From assembly GCF_002846395.1 (NCBI RefSeq), contig NZ_PJMU01000001.1, positions 186,001 to 250,000 on the forward strand: a stretch of DNA of 64,000 bases, in the 5' to 3' direction. Source of the DNA: Pontibacter ramchanderi. Its GTDB lineage: Bacteria > Bacteroidota > Bacteroidia > Cytophagales > Hymenobacteraceae. Shown one piece after another: positions 46,901-56,088 of this stretch (the first letter of the stretch is position 1; every line of letters starts with the position of its first letter). Made by a program: the position numbers and the translations under genes. The notes beneath the pieces were generated by a model. It did not search any database, was not told the origin of the DNA, and saw only the letters and a program-made list of their open reading frames with translations.

Positions 46901-47197
46901 TACGCCGATTATTACCGCCGTGCCAATGTGGAGTCCAACTCCTTCGACGCTTCCTACCTGAAGCTTCGTGAAGTGCGCCTGGAGTATACCTTGCCGAAGC
47001 AGTTCCTAAGCCGCACTAAAGTGTTGCAGGGTGCCAGCGTTGCCCTCTACGGCCGCGACCTGGCCATGATCACCAAGTTCCCGATCTTCGATCCGGAAAC
47101 AGCTGCCCTGAACGGGTCGACCATACTGCCGGGCGTGGAAATGGGGCAGCTGCCAACGCCGCGCACCTGGGGCATGAACCTGACCCTGAAGCTGTAG
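43997..47197 (+). CDS. SusC/RagA-family TonB-dependent outer-membrane transporter
   Basis: 1066 residues. Signal peptide ends near QLAVAQ. Then the CarboxypepD_reg-like domain (VQGKVTDEQGQGLPGASVAVKGTTNG), the family TonB-box-like segment QLSEVVVTALGIEREQKALGYAVSTV, the plug with LRGDNSLDPNKNNALIVLDGVPMN and ITVLKGPGAAALYGSRAANGAMIITTKSG, and a long beta-barrel ending in an amphipathic strand (WGMNLTLKL). Imports an oligomeric substrate together with SusD, whose gene follows 33 bases on. The ORF can be read from a TTG at 43976, but ATG at 43997 fits the promoter better. Confidence 0.95.
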   Translation: MITMQERTFTLFKRLLPALLLLLLCCQLAVAQSLSVQGKVTDEQGQGLPGASVAVKGTTNGTITDGNGNYKLTVRGQEDVLVVSFIGYTLQELPIGNRDFINIQLQPDQRQLSEVVVTALGIEREQKALGYAVSTVSAEEITNARSNNFASALSGKVAGLNMVSPGSGPVNSVRITLRGDNSLDPNKNNALIVLDGVPMNSGMTSSGVGNAYGAGSGNDVPIDFGNGIADINPDDIESITVLKGPGAAALYGSRAANGAMIITTKSGARGKKGLGVTVNSNLSFNDVLRWPDYQYEYGQGTGRAFNKEGQLYYSYGASADGAHTGGTSSAFGPRFDGQYYYQYDPTLEGQSAEPQLWRPYKDNIKGFWQTGSTLTNSVSLEGGNDKGSARASITHSKNEWIMPNTGFERLTAAVSLNYKIAERLRLTSKVNYTQKSSDNLPATGYNNQSIAYFMIFQNPNVDLAWYAPKWKQGKEQIDQVHPFSSFIDNPYLIAYEMTNAMSSYGTVGNIAATYELSPKFEFMLRSGVDMRSEDRQQRRPYSTANFQRGYYKEQNIFSYEMNTDGLFTFRDKLGDRIDFRASVGGNVMNRKYNHVNGYVDALNIPGVYKLTNGVNNPMLETFNSHKRVHSIYAFSSFSYDDKIFVDVTGRNDWSSTLPVQNNSFFYPSINTSFILSDLLVLPRQVSFAKLRLSAAQVGNDTDPYKTSKYYGRSEFPGSATVPTTLHNDNFKPEITTSYEAGTEFMLFNGRIGMDVAVYRNLTRNQILEVPMDPTTGYSRAVLNGGKVRNQGIELALNATPVDLGNLIWKTTVTWSRNRNKVLELAEGLTDQQVIGTGGNASIIAKDGGTTGDIYGFGFLRAPDGQIIYTKDGLPARPSEIQYIGNAYADWKGGFLNEVTYKNFRFNVLLDGQYGGLVYSQTHHKMSEQGKLKHTLRGREDGYIIGEGVVANGDGTFSPNTKQVSLPDYYADYYRRANVESNSFDASYLKLREVRLEYTLPKQFLSRTKVLQGASVALYGRDLAMITKFPIFDPETAALNGSTILPGVEMGQLPTPRTWGMNLTLKL

Positions 47198-47230
47198 TCT
47201 TACCCATTATTACCAGAAGATCATCATAAA

Positions 47231-48673
47231 ATGACAACGATAAAGAAAAAGTTTTTAGCACTAGCCCTGGCCCTGAGCTGCCTGAGCGTTTCCTGTACCG
47301 ACGACTTTGAAGAGCTAAACATCGACCCGAACAGGGTGGAGCGCATCAATCCGGGTACCTTGCTTAATCCGATCGTGTATGAAATGGCGAGCTTTAACGC
47401 TTCCCGCAGCAATGGCTTTACCTTTGACCTGATGCAGGTGTCTTTGCCTTTTCCGAGCGCCTCGGGTGGGGTGCACCGCTACAACATCACAGAGAGCGCC
47501 GGCAACTCCACCTGGAACACCTATTACCGCTGGATCACCAACCTGAAAGAGATGCAGGCCGCTGCCGTTGCAGCCAATGACCCGAACTACCAGGCGGTTG
47601 CCCTGACCCTGAATGCCTGGGTATACTCGCTGCTGACCGATAGTTTTGGCGATGTGCCGATGGAAGAAGCGGCCCGCGGAGACGAGGGGATCTTCTACCC
47701 AAGCTTCAACACGCAGCAGCAGGTATACACGAAGATACTGGCGGACCTGGAAGCAGCGAATAACCTCTATGACGCAAATAAGCCGATGGTGTACGGCACC
47801 GATCTTCTGTATGGCAACAACATCGGTAACTGGCGCCGCTTCACCAACTCGCTGCGCCTGCGCCTCTTGCTGCGCGTGTCTAAGCGGGACGAGATGAACT
47901 CCTTCGCCAAAATGACCGAGATGCTGAACGATCCGGCCAAATACCCGGTGTTCACCAGGAATGAAGAGGCTGCGATCCTGAAGATAAGCGGTGTGACGCC
48001 GAACGTTTCGCCCTGGGGTCGTGCTATTGACTTCACCACATTCCGGGCTGCTTCTAAGTTTTTCATCGATAACCTGGTGGCCTTCAACGACCCGCGTCTG
48101 CCAAAATTCGCGACACAAGCCCGCTCCAAAGACGGCAGCGCGACTATTGGCTACAAAGGTATACCGAGCGGCTACGGCGGTAGCGATTCTCAGTTCGATT
48201 ACCAGCCTTCCAACCTGAACATCGCCCTGGTAACTGCACCCATGACCACTGTGATCATGACCTATGCCGAGGTGGAGTTCATTAAAGCAGAACTGGCCCA
48301 GCGCGGTATAACGGGTAGCGATGCCAAAACACACTATGAAAACGGAGTGAAGGCTGCCATTACACAGTGGGGCGCTACCGTACCAGCCAATTACTTCGAG
48401 AACGAGGCCGCTGCTTACGATGGTACGCTGGAGCGCATTATGCTTCAGAAATACTACGCCTTGTTCTTTAACGACAACCAGCAGTGGTTTGAGTACCGAC
48501 GCACCGGTCTGCCCGAATTGCCAAAAGGAACGGACATGCTCAACAACCAGATCATGCCGGTGCGCTTCCGCTACCCAACCACGTTGCAAACCAACAACCT
48601 CGAAAACTACCGCAAGGCAGTCGAGTCTATGGGGGGCGACGACATCAACACGAAGGTTTGGTGGGAAAAGTAA
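47231..48673 (+). CDS. SusD/RagB-family nutrient-binding outer-membrane lipoprotein
   Basis: 480 residues, lipobox CLSVSC (Cys22) followed by TDDFEELNIDPNRVE, the typical SusD start. TPR-like helical fold with YEMASFNASRSNGF and the C-terminal KYYALFFNDNQQWFEYRRTGLPELP, a SusD-like (RagB) hallmark. Caps the SusC barrel and binds the substrate at the cell surface. Forms the SusCD pair with the gene before it. Confidence 0.94.
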   Translation: MTTIKKKFLALALALSCLSVSCTDDFEELNIDPNRVERINPGTLLNPIVYEMASFNASRSNGFTFDLMQVSLPFPSASGGVHRYNITESAGNSTWNTYYRWITNLKEMQAAAVAANDPNYQAVALTLNAWVYSLLTDSFGDVPMEEAARGDEGIFYPSFNTQQQVYTKILADLEAANNLYDANKPMVYGTDLLYGNNIGNWRRFTNSLRLRLLLRVSKRDEMNSFAKMTEMLNDPAKYPVFTRNEEAAILKISGVTPNVSPWGRAIDFTTFRAASKFFIDNLVAFNDPRLPKFATQARSKDGSATIGYKGIPSGYGGSDSQFDYQPSNLNIALVTAPMTTVIMTYAEVEFIKAELAQRGITGSDAKTHYENGVKAAITQWGATVPANYFENEAAAYDGTLERIMLQKYYALFFNDNQQWFEYRRTGLPELPKGTDMLNNQIMPVRFRYPTTLQTNNLENYRKAVESMGGDDINTKVWWEK

Positions 48674-48694
48674 ACATTATCCGGCTATGAAAAC

Positions 48695-48732
48695 AGGGAG
48701 CCAGGACTGACCCGGGTGCTGGCTCCCTTTGT
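48695..48732 (+). terminator. Hairpin after susD
   Basis: AGGGAGCCAG (48695-48704) pairs with CTGGCTCCCT (48719-48728) and is followed by TTTGTATTT, a weak T tract. It may reduce rather than stop transcription into the phosphoesterase gene. Confidence 0.65.
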
Positions 48733-48765
48733 ATTTACATCATTAACATCTAGGATTGACCTACT

Positions 48766-50289
48766 ATGTCACAGAAAAGAAGAACCTTCCTGAAATCGCT
48801 GGGCCTGACCGGAATTGGCCTGACCCTGGCACCAAATTTCCTGCAAGCCCAGCCAGCTATACCTGCCAGGGGACAGAATTTATCGACGGTAACGCTGAGC
48901 GGCAAAGTGCACGCCAATGGCAAAGGTATACCGGGCGTTGCCGTAACCGATGGGTATAATGTGGTGCTCACCGACGCCAGCGGCCGGTACGAACTCCTGA
49001 GCAACGCCACCGCCGATTTTGTGTACATCGCTATACCTCGCGGTTACGAGTTCAACAACGAAAAAAGCATCACCCGCTTCTATCAGAAAATTGTGCCGCA
49101 AAGAGCCCGTTTCAAAGCCGATTTTGAGCTAAAGCGCCTGGCGCAGGACGACACAAAGCACAATTTCGTGGTCTGGGCCGATCCGCAGATCATCTCCAAA
49201 GAAGACGCCGAGCAGTTGAAAAGAGAGTCGGCGCAGGACCTGAAGCAACTCCTAAATAGCTATCCGCAAAACACACTTTTTCATGGCATTGGCTGCGGCG
49301 ACCTGGTGTGGGACAAGTTCGAGCTGTTTGAAGACTATCAGGAAGCGCTGGCGATATCCGGTATACCTTTCTTTCAGGTGATTGGCAACCACGACATGAA
49401 CCTGGATGCCCGCACCGACGAGGGCTCTACCGAGAAATTCAAGGAGCTGTTCGGCCCGACCTACTATTCGTTTAACAGGGGAGAGGTGCACTATGTGGTA
49501 CTGGATGACGTGTTTTTTATTGGTACCGCCAAAAAATACATCGGCTACCTCACCGAGCGCCAACTGGCCTGGCTGGAACAGGACCTGGCTACCGTGAGAC
49601 CAGGAACTACGGTGGTGGTGAGCCTGCACATACCTGCCTATACCCGCCAGCACGAGCGCAACAACGAGAAGGAACCCTCGATCGGTGGTGTGGTATCCAA
49701 CCGTAAAGAGCTGTATCGTTTGTTGCAGCCATACAAGGCGCACATCATGTCAGGGCATACGCACTTCAACGAGAAGATTTTTGAAGGTGAAAACATCATC
49801 GAGCACGTGCACGGCACCGTATGTGGCGCCTGGTGGACCGGCCCGATCTGCTACGACGGCACGCCGAGCGGCTATGGCGTGTACGAGGTGAATGGCAGTG
49901 AGCTGCAGTGGTATTACAAGTCCACGGGCCTGCCAAAAGAGCATCAGCTGCGGGTTTACCCGGTAGGCACTATGGCTTCTAAGCCGGAGCATGTGGCCGT
50001 GAACGTCTGGAACTGGGACCCAAGTTGGAAAGTCGAGTGGCTGGAAGATGGCAAGCGCATGGGCGAGATGACACGTGAGACTGGCCTGGACCCGCTGTCC
50101 GTGGAGTTGCACGAAGGAGCTTCCAAGCCCAGCAAGCATAAGTGGGTGGAGCCACAGGCAACCGATCACCTGTTCTTCGCAAAGCCATCGGCTGGAGTTC
50201 GAACTTTTGCCGTGCAGGTAACGGATCGTTTCGGTCAGGTATACCGGGATGAACTACAACTGGAGAAACTGGAAAGCGCTGTTCGGTAA
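48766..50289 (+). CDS. Calcineurin-like metallophosphoesterase, Tat-exported
   Basis: 507 residues. Twin-arginine signal KRRTFLKSLGLTGIGL at the N-terminus. A small beta domain (SGKVHANGKGIPGVAVTDGYNVVLTDASGRYEL, about 40-90) precedes the phosphoesterase core, which shows GDLVWD, the metal-binding GNHDMN and GHTHFNE, and a C-terminal beta domain follows. By known relatives it hydrolyses phosphate esters at the outer surface or periplasm. It lies 92 bases after susD, so the SusCD pair may import a phosphorylated or phosphate-containing substrate that this enzyme cleaves (inference). Confidence 0.9.
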   Translation: MSQKRRTFLKSLGLTGIGLTLAPNFLQAQPAIPARGQNLSTVTLSGKVHANGKGIPGVAVTDGYNVVLTDASGRYELLSNATADFVYIAIPRGYEFNNEKSITRFYQKIVPQRARFKADFELKRLAQDDTKHNFVVWADPQIISKEDAEQLKRESAQDLKQLLNSYPQNTLFHGIGCGDLVWDKFELFEDYQEALAISGIPFFQVIGNHDMNLDARTDEGSTEKFKELFGPTYYSFNRGEVHYVVLDDVFFIGTAKKYIGYLTERQLAWLEQDLATVRPGTTVVVSLHIPAYTRQHERNNEKEPSIGGVVSNRKELYRLLQPYKAHIMSGHTHFNEKIFEGENIIEHVHGTVCGAWWTGPICYDGTPSGYGVYEVNGSELQWYYKSTGLPKEHQLRVYPVGTMASKPEHVAVNVWNWDPSWKVEWLEDGKRMGEMTRETGLDPLSVELHEGASKPSKHKWVEPQATDHLFFAKPSAGVRTFAVQVTDRFGQVYRDELQLEKLESAVR

Positions 50290-50337
50290 GTACGGTTGCA
50301 AGGCAGGTATCGCCCTAAGGGTCTACCAGGTATAAAG

Positions 50338-50384
50338 AGCGGGTGCCGGTACACATTTTCGGTACTGGCATCCGCTGTTTTTTT
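50338..50384 (+). terminator. Rho-independent terminator after the phosphoesterase
   Basis: AGCGGGTGCCGGTAC (50338-50352) pairs with GTACTGGCATCCGCT (50362-50376) with two G-U wobbles, followed by seven T. Between convergent genes. Confidence 0.85.
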
Positions 50385-50433
50385 GGTTGAGTAGTCGCGT
50401 TTCCAGGACTTCGGTAGGGCTGGCAGCAACTCT

Positions 50434-51084
50434 CTATCCAATGCGCCAGGTGATGGTCACAGACTCTGATACGTCAATGTCGTCGGGTTCGAAATCAGGG
50501 GTAGGAGCGGAGGCTTCCATCAATACCTGGCTGTCATACACAGCATAATCATGTTGTTGGGAGCGGATGGTCAGTTCGCGGTAGGTATAGTCGATATCGA
50601 GTATTTCGCGCAATTCTACGCCGGTGGCCTCCGCAATCAAACTGGCATTTTCCTTCGCTTTTGCGATGGCTTGCAGCAAGAGCTGCTGCTGATGTTCACT
50701 GGCATCCTTAACTCCAAAAGCAATGTTAAAATCGAGGTCGTCAAACTGCCTGGCAATCTGGTGGAGCAGTTTGTTGATGAGCGTTTTGTCGAGTGGCAGC
50801 TCCAACTCCAGACGGTGGGTGGCGCTATAGCCAATAAATTCTGATTTTTCGGTCTTGCGGTTCCATTGTGTTTCTTTGCGCACTGCAAAGTCTTTGGTCT
50901 TAAGGTTGCTGCGTGTTATACCTTGCGTTTCCACCATGGTGCGTAGTTCCTCCACCTTGGCGTTAAGACCATCGACCGCTAAGCCGTATTCTTTGTCCTG
51001 AGCCATTGCATTGAAAGACAGGAGCATGATGTCGGGTGTGACGGCGAGTTTGCCGCGTCCCGTAATCTGTAGTTTGCGCTTCAT
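50434..51084 (-). CDS. SIMPL domain (DUF541) protein
   Basis: 216 residues, no clear signal peptide. SIMPL fold with the typical start KLQITGRGKLAVTPDIMLLSFNAMA, the central block GITRSNLKTKDFAVRKE and the end DIDVSESVTITWRIG. Members were first described as interacting with the mouse pelle-like kinase; in bacteria their role is poorly defined, often oxidative-stress-related and periplasmic. Lack of a leader here suggests cytoplasmic. Single gene. Confidence 0.88.
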   Translation of the reverse strand: MKRKLQITGRGKLAVTPDIMLLSFNAMAQDKEYGLAVDGLNAKVEELRTMVETQGITRSNLKTKDFAVRKETQWNRKTEKSEFIGYSATHRLELELPLDKTLINKLLHQIARQFDDLDFNIAFGVKDASEHQQQLLLQAIAKAKENASLIAEATGVELREILDIDYTYRELTIRSQQHDYAVYDSQVLMEASAPTPDFEPDDIDVSESVTITWRIG

Positions 51085-51262
51085 GTTTTAGGTATAAGCT
51101 TCGTATTTCTGATCTTAATATATAGAATTTAGGTCACTTCATCAGAATTAAGGTGGAATCATTATTTGATACAGTAAATCGCTATCAGCAGAACAATGGG
51201 TAGCGAGTCATGCTGCCGATCCGGAAACAGATGCATATATTTACGATGCTATACCTGAACCT

Positions 51263-52117
51263 ATGCGCTTTTCCAAACTCTCTCTGCTTTACGCTATTGG
51301 TCTCTTTTGCTTGACTGCCTGTGCGTCTTCGTCTGTGCAAGGTATAGACGAGGACAACGAGTCAGCAATTACCCCGACGCAGCTGCGTGTGATGAGCTAC
51401 AACATACACCACGCGAATCCGCCGGGCAGCAAAGGGGTGATCGATCTGGATGCCATCGCTCAAGTTATCAGAAACGAGCAAGCGGATTTGGTGGCTTTGC
51501 AGGAAGTGGATGTTCATATTGATCGATCTGGGAATGTCCACCAGGCCAAAGCGTTGGCAACGATGCTTGGCATGCATTACTATTTTGCAAAAGCCATCGA
51601 TTTTGGAGGAGGGGAGTATGGTGTTGCCATCCTGTCACGCTTCCCGCTAACAGATACCCTGAAGGTGACACTGCCCAGGGAGGAAGACCCAAGAGCAGAG
51701 GGGCGTGTATTGGCGATTGCCACCGTGAAGCTGCCCGGAGGAGTGCGCATCAAATTTGGCAGCACCCACCTCGACATACTGGGCAGTGCCAATCGCCGGC
51801 AGCAGGTACAAACCATCAATGCCATTGCCGCAGCTGACAAGCCTCCGTTCGTACTGGCCGGTGACCTGAACGACTACCCGGAAAGTCCTGCCATCGCTGA
51901 GCTCGATCAAGTATTTCAACGCACCTGTCTTGTTGACTGCGAGCCAACCTTCCCGCAGGACAAACCCGACCGCATCATCGATTACATCGCTTTTACAAGA
52001 TCATCAAACCTGAAGGTGCTGGCGCATAAAGTGGTGCCAGAAAACTATGCCTCAGACCACCGGCCGGTGGTGGCAGTGTTGGAGTTCGCATCTGCTCCTA
52101 ATGCAGTTACTCGTTAA
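51263..52117 (+). CDS. Endonuclease/exonuclease/phosphatase-fold lipoprotein
   Basis: 284 residues, lipobox CLTAC (Cys20). EEP fold motifs: LRVMSYNIHHA, DLVALQEVDVHID with the metal-binding Glu, STHLDILG, AGDLNDYPESPA and the catalytic SDHRPVVAVLE at the end. Members hydrolyse phosphodiesters, such as sphingomyelin, inositol phosphates or DNA; substrate not assignable. Single gene. Confidence 0.9.
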   Translation: MRFSKLSLLYAIGLFCLTACASSSVQGIDEDNESAITPTQLRVMSYNIHHANPPGSKGVIDLDAIAQVIRNEQADLVALQEVDVHIDRSGNVHQAKALATMLGMHYYFAKAIDFGGGEYGVAILSRFPLTDTLKVTLPREEDPRAEGRVLAIATVKLPGGVRIKFGSTHLDILGSANRRQQVQTINAIAAADKPPFVLAGDLNDYPESPAIAELDQVFQRTCLVDCEPTFPQDKPDRIIDYIAFTRSSNLKVLAHKVVPENYASDHRPVVAVLEFASAPNAVTR

Positions 52118-52327
52118 AACTAAGGGATTGCAATAGCTGAAAATTGATCATGAGTTGATTTGCAACAATTCCTGATAGAAGATTAGAAGATATGAAAACG
52201 TATCAGGTATAATAGAATCCCGGGACGAGTAAAATTAATACGCTGGTTCTATCAGTATAGGTATTAGTTTGAGCACTGCCCATCAGAATAGAAATTAGGA
52301 GACTTGTTGGGCTATACATGATAAAAG

Positions 52328-52362
52328 TCAAAGGCCACTTCTTTTGTAAGAGTGGCCTTTGA
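52328..52362. terminator. Hairpin before the gamma-glutamyltransferase stop
   Basis: TCAAAGGCCACT (52328-52339) pairs perfectly with AGTGGCCTTTGA (52351-52362). On the minus strand it is followed by CTTTTAT, so it probably ends the gamma-glutamyltransferase transcript. Confidence 0.65.
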
Positions 52363-52380
52363 GTAAGTTTGCCCTTTCTT

Positions 52381-54267
52381 TTACCAGCCTATACCATAGT
52401 CTTCGCCGTGGTTGCTGGAGCCTCCCCAGAAGCTGCCGTGTTTCCAGTCGAAGAAGACTGCGTTGATCGGTCCGCTGGTGCGATCACCGAAGCTCAGGGT
52501 ATAGCCCATTTTCTTCAGTTCGTTACGCACGGGCTCTGGTGTACTCTCGTTGAGCAGGATGTGACCAGGCTTCGGTTTGCGGTCGTCGATCTTAGTGCCC
52601 CCCAGTGATAGCCAAAGCTGGTTCGTGTTGAAATTAGCCGCCTCGGCTGCCTGCTGTACGTTCATGCCAAACTCTACCACGTTCAGGAAAAATTGTAGCA
52701 GGTTCTGGTCCTGCGTGTCACCTCCCTGCACCGCAAAAGACAGGTAGGGTTTGCCATCCTTCAGTGCCATGGAAGGGGTGAGGGTTACCCGCGGACGTTT
52801 GCCCGGCTCCACCACATTGAAAGGATTCAGCTCTGCATCGAGCACAAAGCTCTGCATGCGCTGGCTCATTCCAATGCCGGTGTTTCCCGCAATAACAGCT
52901 GGTAGCCAGCCCCCGCTTGGGGTGATCGAAACTACCCAACCTTCTTTGTCAGCCGCTTCAATAGTGGTAGTGCCGCGCCAGAGTCTGTCCTGGTATTCGG
53001 CATCCTCCATGGACGAACCGCTGCGCTGATCGTGGGTAGGGGCAAAGTTGCGGCGCACCGTGTCGGGCTCGTAGCCTCTTTTCTTCAGCATTTTCAGGTA
53101 TGGGTTCTTGCGCCCTTCAAAAGGGTAGGGGTCGCCCGGACCGATATTTGCATCGTTCTTGTTGTACTGGATCAAGCTGGCACGCTGCTTTGCATATTCC
53201 TTGCTCAAGAGGCCTTTCATCGGCTCCTCCGGTTTGAAGTAAGGATCGCCGTAATAGAAGTCGCGGTCCGCAAAAGACAGGTTCATGGCCTGGTACAGGG
53301 TATGGATGTAGCGGGTGCTGTTGTAGCCCATGCCTTTCAGGTCGAAGTTTTCGAGGATGTTGAGCGCCTGCAGCATGGTCGGGCCCTGGGTCCACTGCTG
53401 CAGTTTGTATACCTCCACGCCTTTGTAGTTTACCATCATCGGCTCTTCCTCAATGGGCTTCCACTTCGCCAGGTCCTGCATCGTGATCAGGCCGCCCTGC
53501 TCTTTGGAGCCGCGCACTAATTCCTCGGCAATATCGCCTTTGTAGAAGCGCTCGTAAGCAGCCATGATCGCCTCTTTGCGGCTTTTACCTTGCTTCAGGG
53601 CCGCTCTTTCTGCCTCCACCAGTTTGGTGAGTGTCTGCAAAAGATCCTTCTGCACGAATATCTCACCTGCGTTTGGCGCCTCGCGTTCCTCACCCAGGTG
53701 TGTCAGGAATACCTTTTTGCTGTAAGGCCACTGCTTGATCAGTTCCTTGTTCTTCTCGATGCTGTTGGCAGTCTGCGCCTCGATCGGGTAACCGGCGGCC
53801 ATCTCCATGGCAGGGGCCAGCACTTCTTCCAGACTCAGGGTGCCGTAGTTGGCCAGCATGTGCATCAGTCCGCCTGCTGTGCCCGGTGTGGTCGCGGCAA
53901 GCGGACCATTCTCCGGTGGAAAGTTGTAGCCTTTATCTTTGAAGAACTTAGGCGTAGCACCCGTAGGAGCCACCCCCAGGGCATTGATGGCAATTACCTT
54001 TTTGGTTTTAGGATTGTAGATGAGCGCCTGTGTTTCGCCGCCCCAGCTCAGGACGTCCCACATGGTGCAGGTAGCCGCTAGCATGGTGCAGGCTGCATCC
54101 ACGGCATTGCCACCCTTCTGGAATGTCATAGCACCGGCAGTGGCCGCAAGCGGTTTGCCGGTAATGGCCATCCAGTTCTTGCCGTGCAGCACCGGCTTCT
54201 GGGTCTGCTGCGCCGCTGCCGGAAAGAGGGGCAAAGCCAGTAGACAAAGTGATATGAGTCTTTTCAT
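52381..54267 (-). CDS. Gamma-glutamyltransferase family protein
   Basis: 628 residues, signal peptide 1-19 (ending PAAAQ). Ntn-hydrolase that self-cleaves before a Thr: the processing site is in WRGTTTIEAADKEGWVVSITPSGG, where classical members have TTH. N-terminal block ATAGAMTFQKGGNAVDAACTMLAATC and PGTAGGLMHMLANYGTLSLEEVL are typical. The GSPGG motif appears as VQGGDTQ. The differences place it in the divergent Bacteroidota group. Periplasmic cleavage of gamma-glutamyl compounds such as glutathione is likely. Single gene. Confidence 0.9.
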   Translation of the reverse strand: MKRLISLCLLALPLFPAAAQQTQKPVLHGKNWMAITGKPLAATAGAMTFQKGGNAVDAACTMLAATCTMWDVLSWGGETQALIYNPKTKKVIAINALGVAPTGATPKFFKDKGYNFPPENGPLAATTPGTAGGLMHMLANYGTLSLEEVLAPAMEMAAGYPIEAQTANSIEKNKELIKQWPYSKKVFLTHLGEEREAPNAGEIFVQKDLLQTLTKLVEAERAALKQGKSRKEAIMAAYERFYKGDIAEELVRGSKEQGGLITMQDLAKWKPIEEEPMMVNYKGVEVYKLQQWTQGPTMLQALNILENFDLKGMGYNSTRYIHTLYQAMNLSFADRDFYYGDPYFKPEEPMKGLLSKEYAKQRASLIQYNKNDANIGPGDPYPFEGRKNPYLKMLKKRGYEPDTVRRNFAPTHDQRSGSSMEDAEYQDRLWRGTTTIEAADKEGWVVSITPSGGWLPAVIAGNTGIGMSQRMQSFVLDAELNPFNVVEPGKRPRVTLTPSMALKDGKPYLSFAVQGGDTQDQNLLQFFLNVVEFGMNVQQAAEAANFNTNQLWLSLGGTKIDDRKPKPGHILLNESTPEPVRNELKKMGYTLSFGDRTSGPINAVFFDWKHGSFWGGSSNHGEDYGIGW

Positions 54268-54495
54268 GCTTTAAGGTTTTAGGGTATCAATTTAGTGATT
54301 TTCACTCAACAGACCAATGCTGGCAGGCGCTCTATATGCTAGGCTCAGGTATAGCGATGCAGATAAGGTATAACTTCCTGAATAATCAGGGTCTACTATA
54401 TTTATGGCAAAAAGGCTGGTAAATAAATAGAAAATTTGCAGCTTAGCAGGGGAGAATATCTGCCAACGTGCTATCTGCTCACCTAAGTACAGCTA

Positions 54496-56088
54496 ATGAA
54501 CACAATCGTTAACAAGGCCCTGGGCTTTTTCCAGAAAGTGCCTTCCGCACCCACCAATCCGCAAGACGTTTCTGAGTTTGCCGCTTTCGATATAAAAGAC
54601 CTGTATGCCAGTGAGGACGGCAGCGAAAACGGCCAGCTCCAACTGGGGTTGGACGAGAAACTGCGACAGGCTTATTTCTGGATCACCAACACAGCCATCA
54701 TCAGCCCTTTTTATGACATTGAGTACGAGGATGGTGAGTCGAAGCGCTTTGTCTTCGGAGACAGCAAAGTAGAAGTGACGCTGCCACAGGGGCAGAGCTA
54801 CTCCAGCTTTGTGCTCATACCTTTGCTAACACTGGCCGTGCGGGGCAAGTGTCTGATCGTGGGCGGACCCGGTCGTGGTAAGACTGCCACATCTATATTG
54901 ATGGGTTTGCTGGCCGGCTATTCCAAAACGGATGTGCTCCGTGCCATTCAGCACGGGCAGCCGCAAATGACAATCTCCGACCTGCTGGGACATCCGCTAC
55001 CCGCCGATATGGTGAAGGCAGAGAAAACCTCCGACATCCGGATTGCCTGGCGCAAATGGCTGGGCATGCGGGTGAAAATCATCGACGAGTATAACCGCAT
55101 CCCAACCCGCACGCAGTCAGCCTTGCTCACGGTGCTGTCGGATAACTACGCTGAGATTTTTGACCAGATATTCGAGTGTCCGCAGGCGGCCTGGTACCTC
55201 ACCGCGAACGATGATGCTGGCGGGGGTACCTACCAGGTGATCGAGGCCTTGAAAGACAGGATCGATATCGTGATCCGGGCCTTTCACTTCAATACCCGCT
55301 TTATTGAGGACCTGCAGAAACGGATCGAGCTCAACTATAAACCGGAGTCTATGATTCCGGAGGAGATCATCTTCACGGAAGAGGAGATGGACAGGATCCA
55401 TGAGCAGATCAGGGGGATCACGATTGCCCCGCCGCTGCGCAAAAGACTGGAGTTTTTCTGCCGACAGTTCGAGTTCTTTGAGTCGTCTTCTGACAAACTG
55501 GAGTACATGACCAAAGATACCGCCAAACTTTCTGGCCTGGACTTCAGAACGCTCTTCCGAAAAGAAACAGGCAAAGACCATGTGAAAGACCTGGGCTCGC
55601 AGACGAAGAATGGCGTGTCGGTTCGCAAGATCATGACCCTGCTCATCTATGCCAAGGCGCTGGCCTATTTCAGAGGCAACAAGCAGGTGGAGTTGGAAGA
55701 CATTCGCCAGATCCTGCCATTCGTACTGCACGACTCGCTGGTGCCGCACCTGGAGTCGCCTTATTTCGACCAGGCTGGCAATGAAAGCTATCGCGTGGAC
55801 CGCATTGTGTGGTTGCGCAAACTCTTCGACTTGTCCTGCGAGGAATACATGAGCCAGGACATGGACACCGAGGACCCGGTGGAGTACTTTGATGCACAGT
55901 TTCGGCAGGGACTTGAAAACGTGTCGAAGAAAGAGGTAGACAGGCGCTTGCTCGAGATTGAAAAGCAGCTGCATAAATGGTCGCAGGAGAAAAAGCTCTA
56001 CGGCTATCGCCACGACGATATTTTGAAGCTGAAGTATTTCCACCAGAGGTATACCAATTACAGACGCTGGTTGCAATGGAAAAAATAA
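54496..56088 (+). CDS. MoxR-family AAA+ ATPase
   Basis: 530 residues. Walker A GGPGRGKTA near residue 123, Walker B in VKIIDEYNRIPTRTQSALLTVL, sensor 1 in AWYLTANDDAG, followed by KDRIDIVIRAFHF. It is longer than common MoxR proteins, with N-terminal (1-115) and C-terminal (about 390-530) extensions; a KRIELNYKPESMIPEEIIFTEEEM linker follows the core. First of five overlapping genes; MoxR ATPases characteristically act with VWA-domain proteins, and one is encoded two genes downstream. Likely cytoplasmic remodelling ATPase. Confidence 0.9.
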   Translation: MNTIVNKALGFFQKVPSAPTNPQDVSEFAAFDIKDLYASEDGSENGQLQLGLDEKLRQAYFWITNTAIISPFYDIEYEDGESKRFVFGDSKVEVTLPQGQSYSSFVLIPLLTLAVRGKCLIVGGPGRGKTATSILMGLLAGYSKTDVLRAIQHGQPQMTISDLLGHPLPADMVKAEKTSDIRIAWRKWLGMRVKIIDEYNRIPTRTQSALLTVLSDNYAEIFDQIFECPQAAWYLTANDDAGGGTYQVIEALKDRIDIVIRAFHFNTRFIEDLQKRIELNYKPESMIPEEIIFTEEEMDRIHEQIRGITIAPPLRKRLEFFCRQFEFFESSSDKLEYMTKDTAKLSGLDFRTLFRKETGKDHVKDLGSQTKNGVSVRKIMTLLIYAKALAYFRGNKQVELEDIRQILPFVLHDSLVPHLESPYFDQAGNESYRVDRIVWLRKLFDLSCEEYMSQDMDTEDPVEYFDAQFRQGLENVSKKEVDRRLLEIEKQLHKWSQEKKLYGYRHDDILKLKYFHQRYTNYRRWLQWKK

